Of a DNA stretch of 64,000 bases, positions 47,784 through 58,787 are shown one piece after another; position 1 is the first letter of the stretch, and every line of letters starts with the position of its first letter. The position numbers and the translations under genes are program-made. The notes below the pieces were generated by a model. The model had not been told where the DNA came from, did no database searches, and saw only the letters and a program-made list of their open reading frames with translations. The DNA is taken from contig JBBPUQ010000009.1 in assembly GCA_038501195.1 (NCBI GenBank), positions 496,001 through 560,000 of the forward strand. The letters run 5' to 3'. Source of the stretch: Nemania diffusa (Eukaryota > Ascomycota > Sordariomycetes > Xylariales > Xylariaceae).

Positions 47784-49860
47784 CTATTCAACATGTGAAC
47801 TGGTAGCCTTCGCGTCAAATACATCCCCTTCTACGGCAATATCGTGCTCATCAACTTCAACAACACGATCACCAAACGCAGCTGCGATCTCCTCGAGACT
47901 CTTCTGCATGGTCTCACTGGAAAAGATTAGTACATATTCTGGAAGCAGATCTAAAATTCGATCATATACTTACGGAAAATATAGATAAATTAAAACAAGA
48001 TAGATCGAGCAAATGGAAACGAAAACGTAGTAGTAGTTTTCTCCAATATTCGCGAAGGCAGTTGGCCCTGCTTCGGTGACTAGTGAACAACACTATTATC
48101 AGCAACAAATTCTGAGAAGTGTAGAGTAAGAGTCATACATGCTACATTGATTGTATAGTGAGCTACAGCTGATGCGCCGACTATTTTACTCCGGATAAAG
48201 TAAGGTACGATCTCAGAACCATATAGCCACGTAACCGAGTTGATGAGCCCGTCTGCATAGAATATGGTTAGTTGTAGAACAATGTAGCAGTAGCGGAACT
48301 TAAGACGAACAGTAACAGACGGCAAAGATGTAAATGCCTAAAATAGCGAAGCCTTTGCCGATTCGATTATTTGTATGTTGAAACTCTCTCTGTAGGACCG
48401 CAGAATATATTTCGGTGATAATTACGCAAGTGACGCCAGCGAGGAGCATCCTGCATTTCTATCAGCTCGCAATATGCACGATGTACGATGGTCATATCTC
48501 ACCTTCTTCGACCCCATTTATCTGGTAAGATTAGGACGGCAATCACATTGGCAACAAACGCAGTTGTCCCCCAAATCGCAGCCAGCGCCAGTATCGTCTT
48601 CGCATCTATACCCAGAGATTTATACAGATTTGCTGTTGGTTGTTTAGAACGAACATCCCGTCAGGAAATCAGCTGTTTACCTACTTTGATAGTACTATGT
48701 AGAAAACATTAGTGCTGTGATTCTGTTTTTTATTTTGTGAAGTTCGTTTACCTGTATGACATTGACACCAGTCACGGTAGTCAAGACCTGCACCGCGATA
48801 CACCTGCATCCTATAAGCATTCTAGTTTCTGCAATGTGTGATATAGACTTACACCAAAACTCGATGACGATAGACTTTGAAGATCTCGCGATACCCCGAA
48901 AGAGCTCGATCTTTCTCATACGCGATCTGTGCTTTCATGAGAGCAAACTCTTCGTGGACTTCGTAAGGAGGGATGTCGTTTCTAATCTTTGCGAATTCTC
49001 TCCGTGCTTCCTCTATGCGACCCTTCTGTATGAGTTCACGAGGACTCTTCGGCATATACGTAGCCAAACAGACGAAGAGGATAATACCCCAGGGAGCTTG
49101 GAGTGCAAGTGGCAGACGCCATTGCAAGGCGCCATATGGTGCGTAACTACCCGCGAATCCGACCCAATTGGCTGTCAATGCCCCAGCAGAGATCCCAACG
49201 CCGGAAATGCCACCGATCAGCCCGCGGGTCTTTGGGGCGCTGATTTCCGAGAGGTAGATGGGAACAGTGGCACTCAAGGCGCTGTAAACTTACATTGGTT
49301 AGAGCACTCAGTTGGTATGATACAACTTGATAGAATCTAGAAGATACGCACCCAACTGCTATCCCTGCTAGTACACGGCCTGCAAGAAACGTTCCAATAT
49401 TCATTGATGCTGTTTGGATGATGACACCAATGGTAACGAGGACACAGGCAAACTGCATAAACCGAGTTCTGCCGAGCTTGTCTGCAATTAGAATCTGTAG
49501 CAGAGCACCCACTGCTTCTCCTGCGATATATACAGCCACCACCTACATATCACGAGTTAAGAGAGAAAATGGCACACGGACGTAGATTGACTTACCGCAC
49601 CCGTGACAGCTTTCGAAGGATCGTGCATGTAATCGATCCAGCTTTGGTGAGCGATTGCTAAAGCATCGTGTTAGGTTCCTGTACGGATGTGATGAGATGA
49701 CATGTACTAACTCGTCGTAATAATTCCCGTATCAAATCCCTATACAGCAGAAGATATCAGAAGCTATGATATATCGTGCAGACAGGTAAAAACTTGCAAA
49801 TAGATACGTGCCCAGCGAAGCAGAAAGGGCAATGCCCACGTTGTATGAACTAGGTCCCAT
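47784..49860 (-). CDS. MFS sugar transporter (sugar porter family), 12 exons
   Basis: Exons on the minus strand: 49860-49798, 49739-49712, 49657-49596, 49542-49352, 49281-~48850, ~48820-48752, 48694-48685 (only 10 nt), 48632-48503, 48450-48311, 48252-48139, 48079-47974 and 47916-47784. The first intron starts GC (GCAAGT). Every joint except exon 5/6 was checked for frame. Landmarks in order: GFDTGIITT (helix 1), DKLGRTRFMQF, GRVLAGIAVG, PIYLSEISAPKTRG, QWRLPLALQ, PKSPREL, TGVNVIQYY, DKWGRRK, WLYGSEIVPYFIRSK, ANIGENYYYVF and FPET followed by KSLEEIAAAFGD. These are sugar-porter signatures, so a plasma-membrane proton-coupled sugar or sugar-acid uptake system is likely. Exon 5 to 6 (48820-48860) has no clean splice pair in frame. 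Confidence 0.83.
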
Positions 49861-50556
49861 ATTGCATTTCCTGTTACGCAGAGTTCTCGACGCTGATAAT
49901 GTTAACTGGATATCTAGTGCGCCTGTCGCAAATACCACCCGAAATAATGAAACGGTGAGCAGAATGAGCGCGAAGGTGAGTAGAGAGTTCAGATTGCAAA
50001 TTGCCCATAGGAACTTCAAGCTCCCGATTAAGAATGTATAAAAAGCATAATGTTGATTCTGCACGTGGTAGCCAATGCACTATAACGACCCCTCTTTGTG
50101 GGTAGCGGCCTCTATCAGCAAAGAATAATATGCCGGTGATGGCGGTTTGGGGAAACCTGGGGAAACCTGGGGAAGCATGGGGTTCGAATTACCCGGCCGA
50201 AAGATGCACCGGAAGTGGCTTGGGGATCTCTAAACTGCCTAACCGTCGCTAAAACGCAATAGGCATGGCTCTGTCTCTCATTATTGAGCTCTACACAGGC
50301 TGCTCTACATAAGTGTACCGACGCTATGTTCACGAAGATCTTGTCGATCTTGTCGATCTTCCTTGGCAGAGATAAGCTATATTAGATCAGGCAAAGAACA
50401 TAGTCGAATAACATAAGTGAGAATAATTAACAGAGCTTTTTTCCGGTTATTCTGCTAGCTACACAGCATAGACCCCAGCCAAACCTATATAAATCACCAG
50501 AGCAGATGGTCGTTTTTAAGAAAATACCAAGAGTACCCGTAACCATATTCCTAAAT
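49861..50556. other. Intergenic stretch with short tandem repeats
   Basis: Between the start of the transporter and the stop of the NACHT-ankyrin gene. It contains two to three copies of GGGGAAACCT at 50151-50175 and a repeated TCTTGTCGA near 50338-50360. No gene was seen. Confidence 0.45.
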
Positions 50557-53500
50557 TTAACTATCCTTCTCAGCTACTCCCTCCAAATATTCTATCACTT
50601 CTCCCCCATTTTCAATTGTTCTCGCCAGGTCTAACGCAGTATTCCCCCATTCGTCTTGAATCCTCACATCCGCGCGATGACCAATGAGAGCCATGATAAC
50701 ACTTAAATGCCCCCCTAATGTGGCTATGTGCAATGGAGTTCTCTCATTCAAGTCGACAACATTTGGATCGGCACCTTTCTCAAGTAGCAGCTCCACTACC
50801 TTGGTGTGAGCGACACTCAGGTGGAGGGGCGACCGCCTGGCCTCGTTCCGACTATTTACTTCTGCTCCTTGAGTGATTAGGTAGGAGGCAATTTCAACGT
50901 ATCCTTCAGAAGCAGCGCAATGGAGCGGAGAAGATGTTCCGGTTCGAGTATTGAGATCGAATCCCGCTTCACACAACTCATGAACAACAAACAAGTAGCC
51001 CCGAGATGCAGCTTCCAGGAGTGGGGAATCCAGTATCGTTTGATCCCTCGTTTGCGCAGTCTTCAACTTTAAGGATAGTAAACACTTGACCATTAGCAAA
51101 TGGCCACCCTTTGCAGCATAAGTAACCGACAAATCATCCTGGCGGGTCTCGGGGTCTTCTTGTAGAGCTATATAAGCTTGAATATGACCTCCTCGCGCGG
51201 CGAGGTGGCAAGGCATAGCTCCATGATCGTCACATGCGTTCCTATCGGCTCCTTTTTGGAGTAACAGCTGGACCACATCTTCATGCCCTTGTTTTGAGGC
51301 CTTGTGTAGGGGTGTTTGGTTGACACTACTGTCTCTGCAATCGGTGTCCACTCCATATTCGAGGAGCTTCTTGACAACAGCCAAACATCCTCCCTCGGAA
51401 GCTAAGCGTAATGCCCTAGAGCACCTGAGTATGCAACCCTGAGACTTAAACGCCTCGGCTAAAAGTCCAACTGTATATTAATTCTGTTACTTCGTAGCAT
51501 TCTCCAAAGCTAACTCGGTTGCCTCAACTCCTGCGCGGAGAAGTATGGATACAATCTCAGTGTGACCCTGTGCAGCTGCTGTTTCCAACGCTGACTTACA
51601 CTTATCGAAAAGAGGCCTTGAAAAAAGATTTGCCCGCTCCGAACCACCGACATTAGTCAGACTCGCGAAATCATCAAGATTTTCCGTGCTTCTACGAGCA
51701 TGCAGTAATAGTAGGAAAGAGACTATTGAGGCGTGGCCATAGATGACCGCCATCTCGAAAGCTGAACTCTTAATTTGATCCAGTTTATCCAGATCCGTAC
51801 AATAATCGCAAAGTTTGATCATAGCCTCGAGGCGCCCGTGGATAGCAGCAGCGATGATTGCTTTCTCGAAAGAGCTAGTTTCTTCGAGTTTGGGCTCATG
51901 CTCAAGCATCTGGTCTACCACGCTTATCATGTTTCTCTCCACGGCTAAGTCTAGCGCGAGTTCACTTCGGGCCCCAGCGTGAAGTAGAATATGGACAATG
52001 GCCGACTGGTAATTTTTAATTGCAGTATTTAGTGACCGTTCCAGTAGTGCGTTGTCTAGCCCGTGGCTTGTCTTCTCGCCTAGCATAAGAGAGACGACTC
52101 TTACTTGACCGAGCCCACACGCAACTTCTAACGCACCAATTTCGGCGGGGTTCGCAGAGATCAACCTTGACGCCGTTGTTTGGTACTTCTTGAACCAGGG
52201 CATCCGCGTTTCGCGACAAGAAAGAAATTCAAAAACTTGCTGGTCAATATTTGTCTGGTTGACCTGGTTGTCCTCTAATGCAAGTTGGTAATGCCGGGGC
52301 CAGTATTCTGCACTATATGCTATAAATTCATATTCTGGGTGTTCTTCCATAGTAGAATTGTCGTAAGTAGCCATAAAACTCTTTAGATATCGGAGGCAGA
52401 GTATAACAATATCGCCATGTCTTGCGAGTCCCAAGCCTCCCTTCGTGTTTCTATAGCAGCGGATAAACTCCTTCGCAGTATCATGGACTACTGCAGGCCG
52501 CAGCTTGTCCACTTTCACAAATAGCCCAAGGTGTCTATGTAAATCATCCCACATGTTGACGGATATGTGATTTCTGACCTCTTCTCTCGACATGCCGGAT
52601 CCAATCTGATGTAATGCAACGGCCACGGATAATTCTTGTATCGTCAGGGGGTGGAGGGTCTGTACGAGCCAGGAAAGTGAGCTCCAACACCATTGAAGAA
52701 TATTATGATCCTTTTCTGCTAACAGTTCCATCTCAGCCTGATATATATCATCTCTCCTATGCGGAATTTTTGGCAACACCTTACGGAGAGTAGAAAGGGT
52801 AGTAACTTTGGTTAGGCGAGAAACTTTCTTCAAGTATAGGTAAGTTGTAAGACAGCTTTCTGAGATGCCCTGCAGTTCACAATCAACGGCCTCTTTAATC
52901 GACTCGTTCACTAGTTGACTGCGGTTCTCTTTCTTCAAGATTTGGGTAACCTCCTTGTGCGTCGCTTCCTCTGCCATATTCATACTCAGAGTCGGCCCCG
53001 TTGTTATGCCAGGTATGTCAACTGTGGCTGTGTATATAATAAGTAGTTCGGATGGGCTCGACTGTATCAAATTCTTGAGGTCTCCTAGAAGTTTCGTGAA
53101 AGACAACTTCCAGTCATTTATGTCGTCAATAAGGAGAACAATCTTATATCCTCGGGAATCATGTAGTAGCTTGGATATTAACGACCACAATAACTTCTCT
53201 GACCATACATCTAGGTCTTTAAGAGACTCATAGTACTGGCTGATGCGAGAAAATACTGATGGAGCATGGCGGAGAATTTGATGAGAAATCGACTTTAGGA
53301 TATTCACGATCGATGGGTCGGTGGCAAGGAACTCCTGTTTCTCGAATGAAACGACAATTATATCCCTATAACCCTCGACGCCAAGAGCAAAACTTCGGAG
53401 AAATGATGTCTTTCCTGAGCCCGATGGACCAAACAGACACACCGATGTCGGGTAGTTTCCGCTCTCATGTTCTTGAAGCTTTAACTCCGATAAAATCTTC

Positions 53501-53631
53501 TCTTTCAATACTGTGTTCGCGAAGACTTGGTCGCTAAGTAACGGATTGTCGGTTATTAGGCGCCATGACCAAGACAGTCGCTCGAGACAATCAAGATAAT
53601 GGGAGACTTCAAAAACAGCATCTACGTCCAA
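50557..53631 (-). CDS. NACHT-ankyrin protein (fungal NLR-like), 5' end incomplete
   Basis: Two exons, up to 53631..51491 and 51424..50557, over a 66-nt intron (GTAACA donor, CTCAG acceptor) that keeps frame; about 1,002 aa in all. The frame opens with TTG and has no ATG before the NTPase, so the 5' coordinate is only the limit of the open frame. Features, numbered from that TTG: Walker A GPSGSGKTS at about 68-76, Walker B IVLLIDDIND at about 164-173, and a winged-helix-like region with LSWLVQTLHPLTIQELSVAVAL near 350, then an irregular alpha region. From about 500 to the end come ankyrin repeats, regular in the last ~270 aa (TPLHKASKQGHEDVVQLLL, SPLHCAASEGYVEIASYLI, TPLHIATLGGHLSVI). Such proteins are fungal STAND receptors that usually carry an N-terminal effector domain. 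None is visible here, and a transposon begins 125 bp upstream. Confidence 0.82.
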
Positions 53632-53755
53632 TAAGCTTTCCCTTCGTCAACTTGATAAATAGACAATATACCTTGCTTTAGAAGAGACACCGGAGCCAAG
53701 CAATTATAAAGACAGATGAGATTGCGCATGTTGCTATATATAATATTAGCGCTTA

Positions 53756-54756
53756 AGATAACCACCCCCCTCGCGGGCCACAACCTCGCGGGCCACCTAT
53801 ACTGTGCGATTTTACATACAAACTAAAATATACGCTAGTAGGCCTATAAAAGCGGCTAAAATTCGGAAAATTAAGCGACTAGTGTCAGAAATTATAAAGA
53901 AATCTAAATAATAATAAGAAATTTTTGTTTATTTTTGTACTAGCTTAATTAATTTTTAAAGATTTATATTTAATTTTCAAAAATAGCCGATAACATTATT
54001 ATATATAAATTATTAGTAAAACTGTTAACACTGTGCTAAAAACGAGAAGCTTACTAAGTTGATCGATTTTTAAAAGTAAATATAAGTAAAGTAATAAAGT
54101 TGAAAAAAATATTAATATTTCAAAAATTATGTAATATTTTATAAACTAGTAACTGTTTATTTTTAGTATTTTTATTTAAATTATTACTAATTAAAAGCTT
54201 TATAATTTTTAAATAAATTTATATAAAATTTTACATACAAAATATACAGTCTATAGTTATACGGTATAGTTTTGGTGTAAAATTTTATATAAATTTATTT
54301 AAAAATTATAAAGCTTTTAATTAGTAAAAATTCGAATAAAAATACTAAAAATAAACAGTTACTAGTTTATAAAATATTACGTAATTTTTAAAATATTAAT
54401 ATTTTTTTCAATTTTATTACCCCACTTATACCCACTTTTAAAAATCGATCAACTTGGTAGGCTTCTCGTTTTTAGCACAGTGTTAACAGTTTTACTAGTA
54501 ATTTATATATAATAATATTATCGGCTATTTTTAAAAATTAAATATAAATCTTTAAAAATTAATTAAGCTAGTACGAAAATAGACAAAAATTTCTTATTAT
54601 TATTTAGATTTTTTTATAATTTTTGGCGCTAGTGAATTAATTCTCCGATTTTTCCCCGATTTTTAAACCCTACTAGCGTATATTTTAGTTTGTATGTAAA
54701 ACCCGTACAGTACAGGTGGCCCGCGAGGGTGTGGCCCGCGAGGGGGGTGGTTATCT
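53756..54756. mobile_element. 1-kb foldback (near-palindromic) element
   Basis: The two ~500-bp halves are reverse complements nearly throughout. The ends read AGATAACCACCCCCCTCGCG and its complement, each holding two copies of CCTCGCGGGCCAC. TA flanks both sides (53754-53755 and 54757-54758). The centre near 54250 has almost no unpaired spacer. The inner parts are A+T-rich and non-coding. This is a non-autonomous TA-targeting element of unusually long arms. Confidence 0.85.
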
Positions 54757-57252
54757 TAGGTCACTTGTTAGTTCGATTATCCTCTCATTCTTATCATCCA
54801 GAGGATAGATGTTAGGTTGAACGTCCTATATTATTCCGTACACAAGGTGTTAGCGCGTTGACCGTAGCCGGAAAGTTGTTCCAAAAGTTCACATACACCG
54901 TCCTCTACTGCGATAAGATTCGTTACATAATATTTTCTATAGGTGGTCAGTTCCCTCGGCCGCGGTTTTGGTGGGATAGTGGTGTTTGTGGACAGCTTTT
55001 GAACGATGTTTTCATAGGGTTTAGACTGGGCGGGGTTTAGAAATACCCGAGATAAACGTAACGAAGTTAGAAGGGTATAAAGTGGCTAAGGAGGCCTGAA
55101 CGAACCAGGTTTGAAATTACGATGGCAAGTTCCTGGTACTTTGGTGTTTTGTTGGCAATTATTAGCGCCTATAAACGAGGTAAGCGATGCCTTCTGTGGC
55201 TAACTATCGCTGGGTGCCTTACTTGCTGGACGAAATCCTCGCCAAACTTAGAGCTCATGATGATTAGGCGTTTCATATCGCACTAAACTATATTAGTTAG
55301 AATATTACGAACATCTTGTGACTATATAAAAAGGGTTTCTGGAACTCTCAATTCTTACTTTCTTATCGGTATAGAATCTACCGAGTTCATCTAGGAATTG
55401 AGAGCAAGCCGTGTCCATCTCGTGGAGTGAGAAACCGGAGGAAGGGTAGATAAACGTCTCAGCAGTGGGAAACAATTTCAAAATCAATTGGTTCATCTCA
55501 TTGTCTAGCCCGACGAGACATATCCTAAATTAAATATGAATTAGAGTTGGCAGTAATAGCGCTGGTAAAGTTACCAAATCATACCCGTATGGTCGGTTGG
55601 CCGTTTGGAGCAAATCATTATAAGTCTCCACACTATCAGAGTCGGAAATATCGTCGCCAGGCATGTTCAGTAATCGTTAACCTTCGCCTTATGAAGTGGT
55701 GGATGAGGATGATACGACTAGATGAGCGTGGGCGTTCAATGCGTAGAGGGATCTTAACAGTATTGTTTTCCAAAGTTCAATACTGAGGGGACCTAAGAAA
55801 CTCGCAAATTGCTCTCAGAAAGGGGGATGGGACAACTAAAGGGGATGGAATCAGTCAGGCGGGTGCCTACGTCAGGGGCTAACAGGTAGCTAGGTACCCC
55901 TAGTTTTAAATGCACCCCTATTCCCACGTACATGGTGATTCATTACATCAGATGTGCTACTACCACATCAACAGCTACGTCATCAAGTTGACTTCTCGTG
56001 TATGACCATTTAGTTCCATTTTTACTACTCGTGGTAAAGTATTTAAATTACTTACTGCAACTGCTTAGAAATTTAAGCTGCGCTACTAAGTGAGGATCTC
56101 ATATATGATATAACAATCTTACAGTCGAGGATAGGTCACATTAGGTCAGTTTTGCTTTGAAGCGGTTTGGGCAGGGCTTGAGGAATTACCCCAAAGGTAA
56201 ATACGACATGTATGTAATTGTGTCGTTAGAGTGCACCTATGGGTCTATTTAAGTTACATGGCATAACTCCTTACACGTTTCTTCTCTATGGTGTGACAGT
56301 GCGGGTGAACAGGCTTTCAAGGTTAGGGATAAATTGATGATTAGTCTTATTCTGGCGGATCTGTGCTGAACTCTTCCTATATATTTCTTACAGTACTCGA
56401 GACCAAAATGCCACCTGTTGTTATAAATGAAGCCTCCACGATTCCCGCATGTGCTGCAGTCAAGTTCAAGAATGCCATTGGGCCGCGAAAAGATGATCGC
56501 TGTTAGTCCTGCAAAGGCTCTACGACACATTAATGCTCTATTTCCTCCTCGCTCCGCGAGATTGAGGACGCTCTAGTGATAGAAAAGCTCTACCTCGTTC
56601 AAAACTAGCTCAGCTACCCGTTATAGAAACCTCGCTAACTCATTTTCAGATGACTCCAAAGTGCCGAGTTTATCCAATCTGGCCAGGAGGTTCTACTACG
56701 AACGGGTGACGATGCGAACGATATTTATAGCAGTTCCGTTGCTTCGCTAATCCTTTTCTGTGCTAGTCTATCTAGTTGATGATGGCGACGGGCATGCGAA
56801 AACTCAGCAGTTCCAGAACTTGTGCGCGGTCTTCAAGAACATGAGCCGCGACAGCAATGGTGTTAAATATCCCGAAGTGTCAAAATACTTCGAGATGCCT
56901 AGAAGACGTGACCCTAGCACCTCACCAAAACCATCAACTGTATATCGAATCCTTCCCTTCCGCCCCGCCTTTCGCTCGCGGGCTGAATCCGGGTTTAACG
57001 ATTACGGTATAGAGTATAGATATACACGTAAAGCAATAGAGCTAACGAAATGTCGGGGATAGCTGGTAAAGTCTCTCCGTCAAAGACACGGGCTCGAATT
57101 ATCGGAGCTAAACGGAGATAGATTGCACCCTACATCCGAAGTTACTACTTATGAGAAGACAGACAAAGCTTGATTTTTATTTGTATTGATAATTGTTTAT
57201 AGACCTTCGGTAAACGGCCAAGCTGTAGCTCGCAGGAACATATATCATCACA
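54757..57252. other. Gene-poor stretch with possible coding remnants
   Basis: No gene could be supported. The minus frame at 55305-55496, open upstream past its ATG and ending near a GTAAGA, reads like a piece of a real protein (PTAETFIYPSSGFSLHEMD) but was not matched to a family. The minus frame at 56249-56530 has a CSTCGN pair. Either could be a gene relic. The rest shows no repeats or RNA genes. Confidence 0.4.
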
Positions 57253-58293
57253 ATGTCAGCCCCAACAGTGTCGTCAGCTCCCTCAAAGGATCCCTCTTCC
57301 CGACCAATAATAACCCTCGAAGAACACTTCATCTCCCGCGCCGCCATCGAGGGGCAGCCAAACGCTCACAATGAGAGCTTCAAGGCCATGCCAGATCTGT
57401 TTAGCAAACTCGCCGAGCTAGGTCCTCAGCGCATTGCAGATATGGACGCCGGCCAGGTCACGCTGCAGGTCATCTCCCATGCGCCCGGCGACTTGTCTGC
57501 TGCCCTGTGCAGACAGTGCAACGATCAGCTCGCAGAGGCCGTGCGATCTAATCCCGGCAGGTTCGCGGGGTTCGCCGAGTTGCCCATGCATGAGCCCCAA
57601 GAGGCTGCGAGAGAGCTCCGTCGGACGTGTTCCGGGGAGATGAACGGGGTGAAGTTCGTTGGCGCATTAGTCGACAGTCACACTGAAGATGGGCTATACT
57701 ACGATGGCCCGGAATTCGACGTGCTCTGGGAGGAGGCGACCCAGTTAGATGTCCCGGTCTATCTCCATCCGACGTGGCCGTCCGAACAGCTCTCCGCCGC
57801 ATACCAATCGCCCCATCTCTCGAAGACTGTGAATATGTCTATTCTTGCGTTTGGTTTCGGCTGGCACAGCGACATCGCGACTCACATATTGCGGCTATAC
57901 GCCGGGGGAGTCTTTGACCGATTTCCCAAGCTGAAGATCATCATCGGTCACATGGGCGAGATGATCCCGTACATGCTGCAGAGGATAGAGAGGGTTTCTT
58001 CGCAGTGGGGGAAGCAGAGGTCGTTTCGAGAGGTGTGGGATAACAACCTGTGGTTGACGACGAGCGGCAATTGGGCTTTGGATCCTTTGGCTTGTATTTT
58101 GCGGAATACCAAGCACGACAGGATTATGTATAGCGTGGACTATCCATTCGCGAAGAGCCCTAACGGATTAAAGTGGCTAGTAGAGTTAGAGGAGAGTGGG
58201 ATGGTGAGCGAAGAGGAATTAGAGGGCATTCGCTGGAAAAATGCGGCTTCATTGCTAGGACTGAATATTAGCCCAGCGCCACATGTTGCTTGA
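57253..58293 (+). CDS. Amidohydrolase-family decarboxylase-like protein (ACMSD / gamma-resorcylate decarboxylase type)
   Basis: A single exon of 346 aa starting at the first ATG. Motifs of the amidohydrolase 2 family (PF04909): LEEHF near residues 22-26, where Glu23 and His25 take the place of the usual HxH; VYLHPTWP (metal His); IIIGHMGE (second His); and SVDYPF (metal Asp). The LEEHF variant and the final SVDYPFxxSxxG pattern are those of non-oxidative aromatic acid decarboxylases such as gamma-resorcylate and 2,3-dihydroxybenzoate decarboxylases. It probably acts in the cytosol on hydroxybenzoate-like acids. There are no introns and higher G+C than its surroundings. It converges on the GH3 gene, with ~494 bp between stops. 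The family is secure; the exact substrate is inference. Confidence 0.88.
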   Translation: MSAPTVSSAPSKDPSSRPIITLEEHFISRAAIEGQPNAHNESFKAMPDLFSKLAELGPQRIADMDAGQVTLQVISHAPGDLSAALCRQCNDQLAEAVRSNPGRFAGFAELPMHEPQEAARELRRTCSGEMNGVKFVGALVDSHTEDGLYYDGPEFDVLWEEATQLDVPVYLHPTWPSEQLSAAYQSPHLSKTVNMSILAFGFGWHSDIATHILRLYAGGVFDRFPKLKIIIGHMGEMIPYMLQRIERVSSQWGKQRSFREVWDNNLWLTTSGNWALDPLACILRNTKHDRIMYSVDYPFAKSPNGLKWLVELEESGMVSEEELEGIRWKNAASLLGLNISPAPHVA

Positions 58294-58787
58294 GCAAAAT
58301 TTCGCTCATCGCTGTATAAAAATATCAATTAACCCACTCTTTTCTTCAGAGACATATCAATAAACAGTTATACACAGTATGCTTCAATTATGGCGGTCGG
58401 CAGTGAACCAGGTTGTGTAAGTATCTAGTCAACCAGCAACTACTTCACAAGCGTTTCATAGGATAGCATGGGGAAACATATCATTGTCATCTCACGGTCC
58501 ATATAGATTAGACACACAGATACGTCCAAATATTTTTACATAACCCATTGACTGATACTTGGTCGTACTACCCATTGCGCAAGCGTATGCCAAGCTCTCT
58601 CTTATGCCAAGCCTCATAGTCTCGACCTTGGCAATGCTAATAACAACGGCTTCCCTAAGTCTACCTTTATCAAAGTGCGACGCCATTAAACAACACAGGC
58701 TCCAGGTAGTATTGCCTCATACTCATTTTACTGCCATGTCATGTATGGGGAGGCTCGAAGCCAATGTAGTCCCGGCACATAGACCAT
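58294..58787. other. Convergent intergenic region
   Basis: Between the stop codons of the decarboxylase and xylosidase genes. Open frames here are short and lack family features. Confidence 0.4.

Noticed and set aside
36755..49860. Secondary-metabolite gene cluster
   Set aside because: GMC, PhyH and MFS genes occur in such clusters, but there is no polyketide synthase, peptide synthetase or terpene synthase in the window.
51375..51490. Stop codon at 51487-51489 as the end of the NACHT gene
   Set aside because: Splicing from GTAACA to CTCAG joins the frame directly to further ankyrin repeats, so it is an intron stop.
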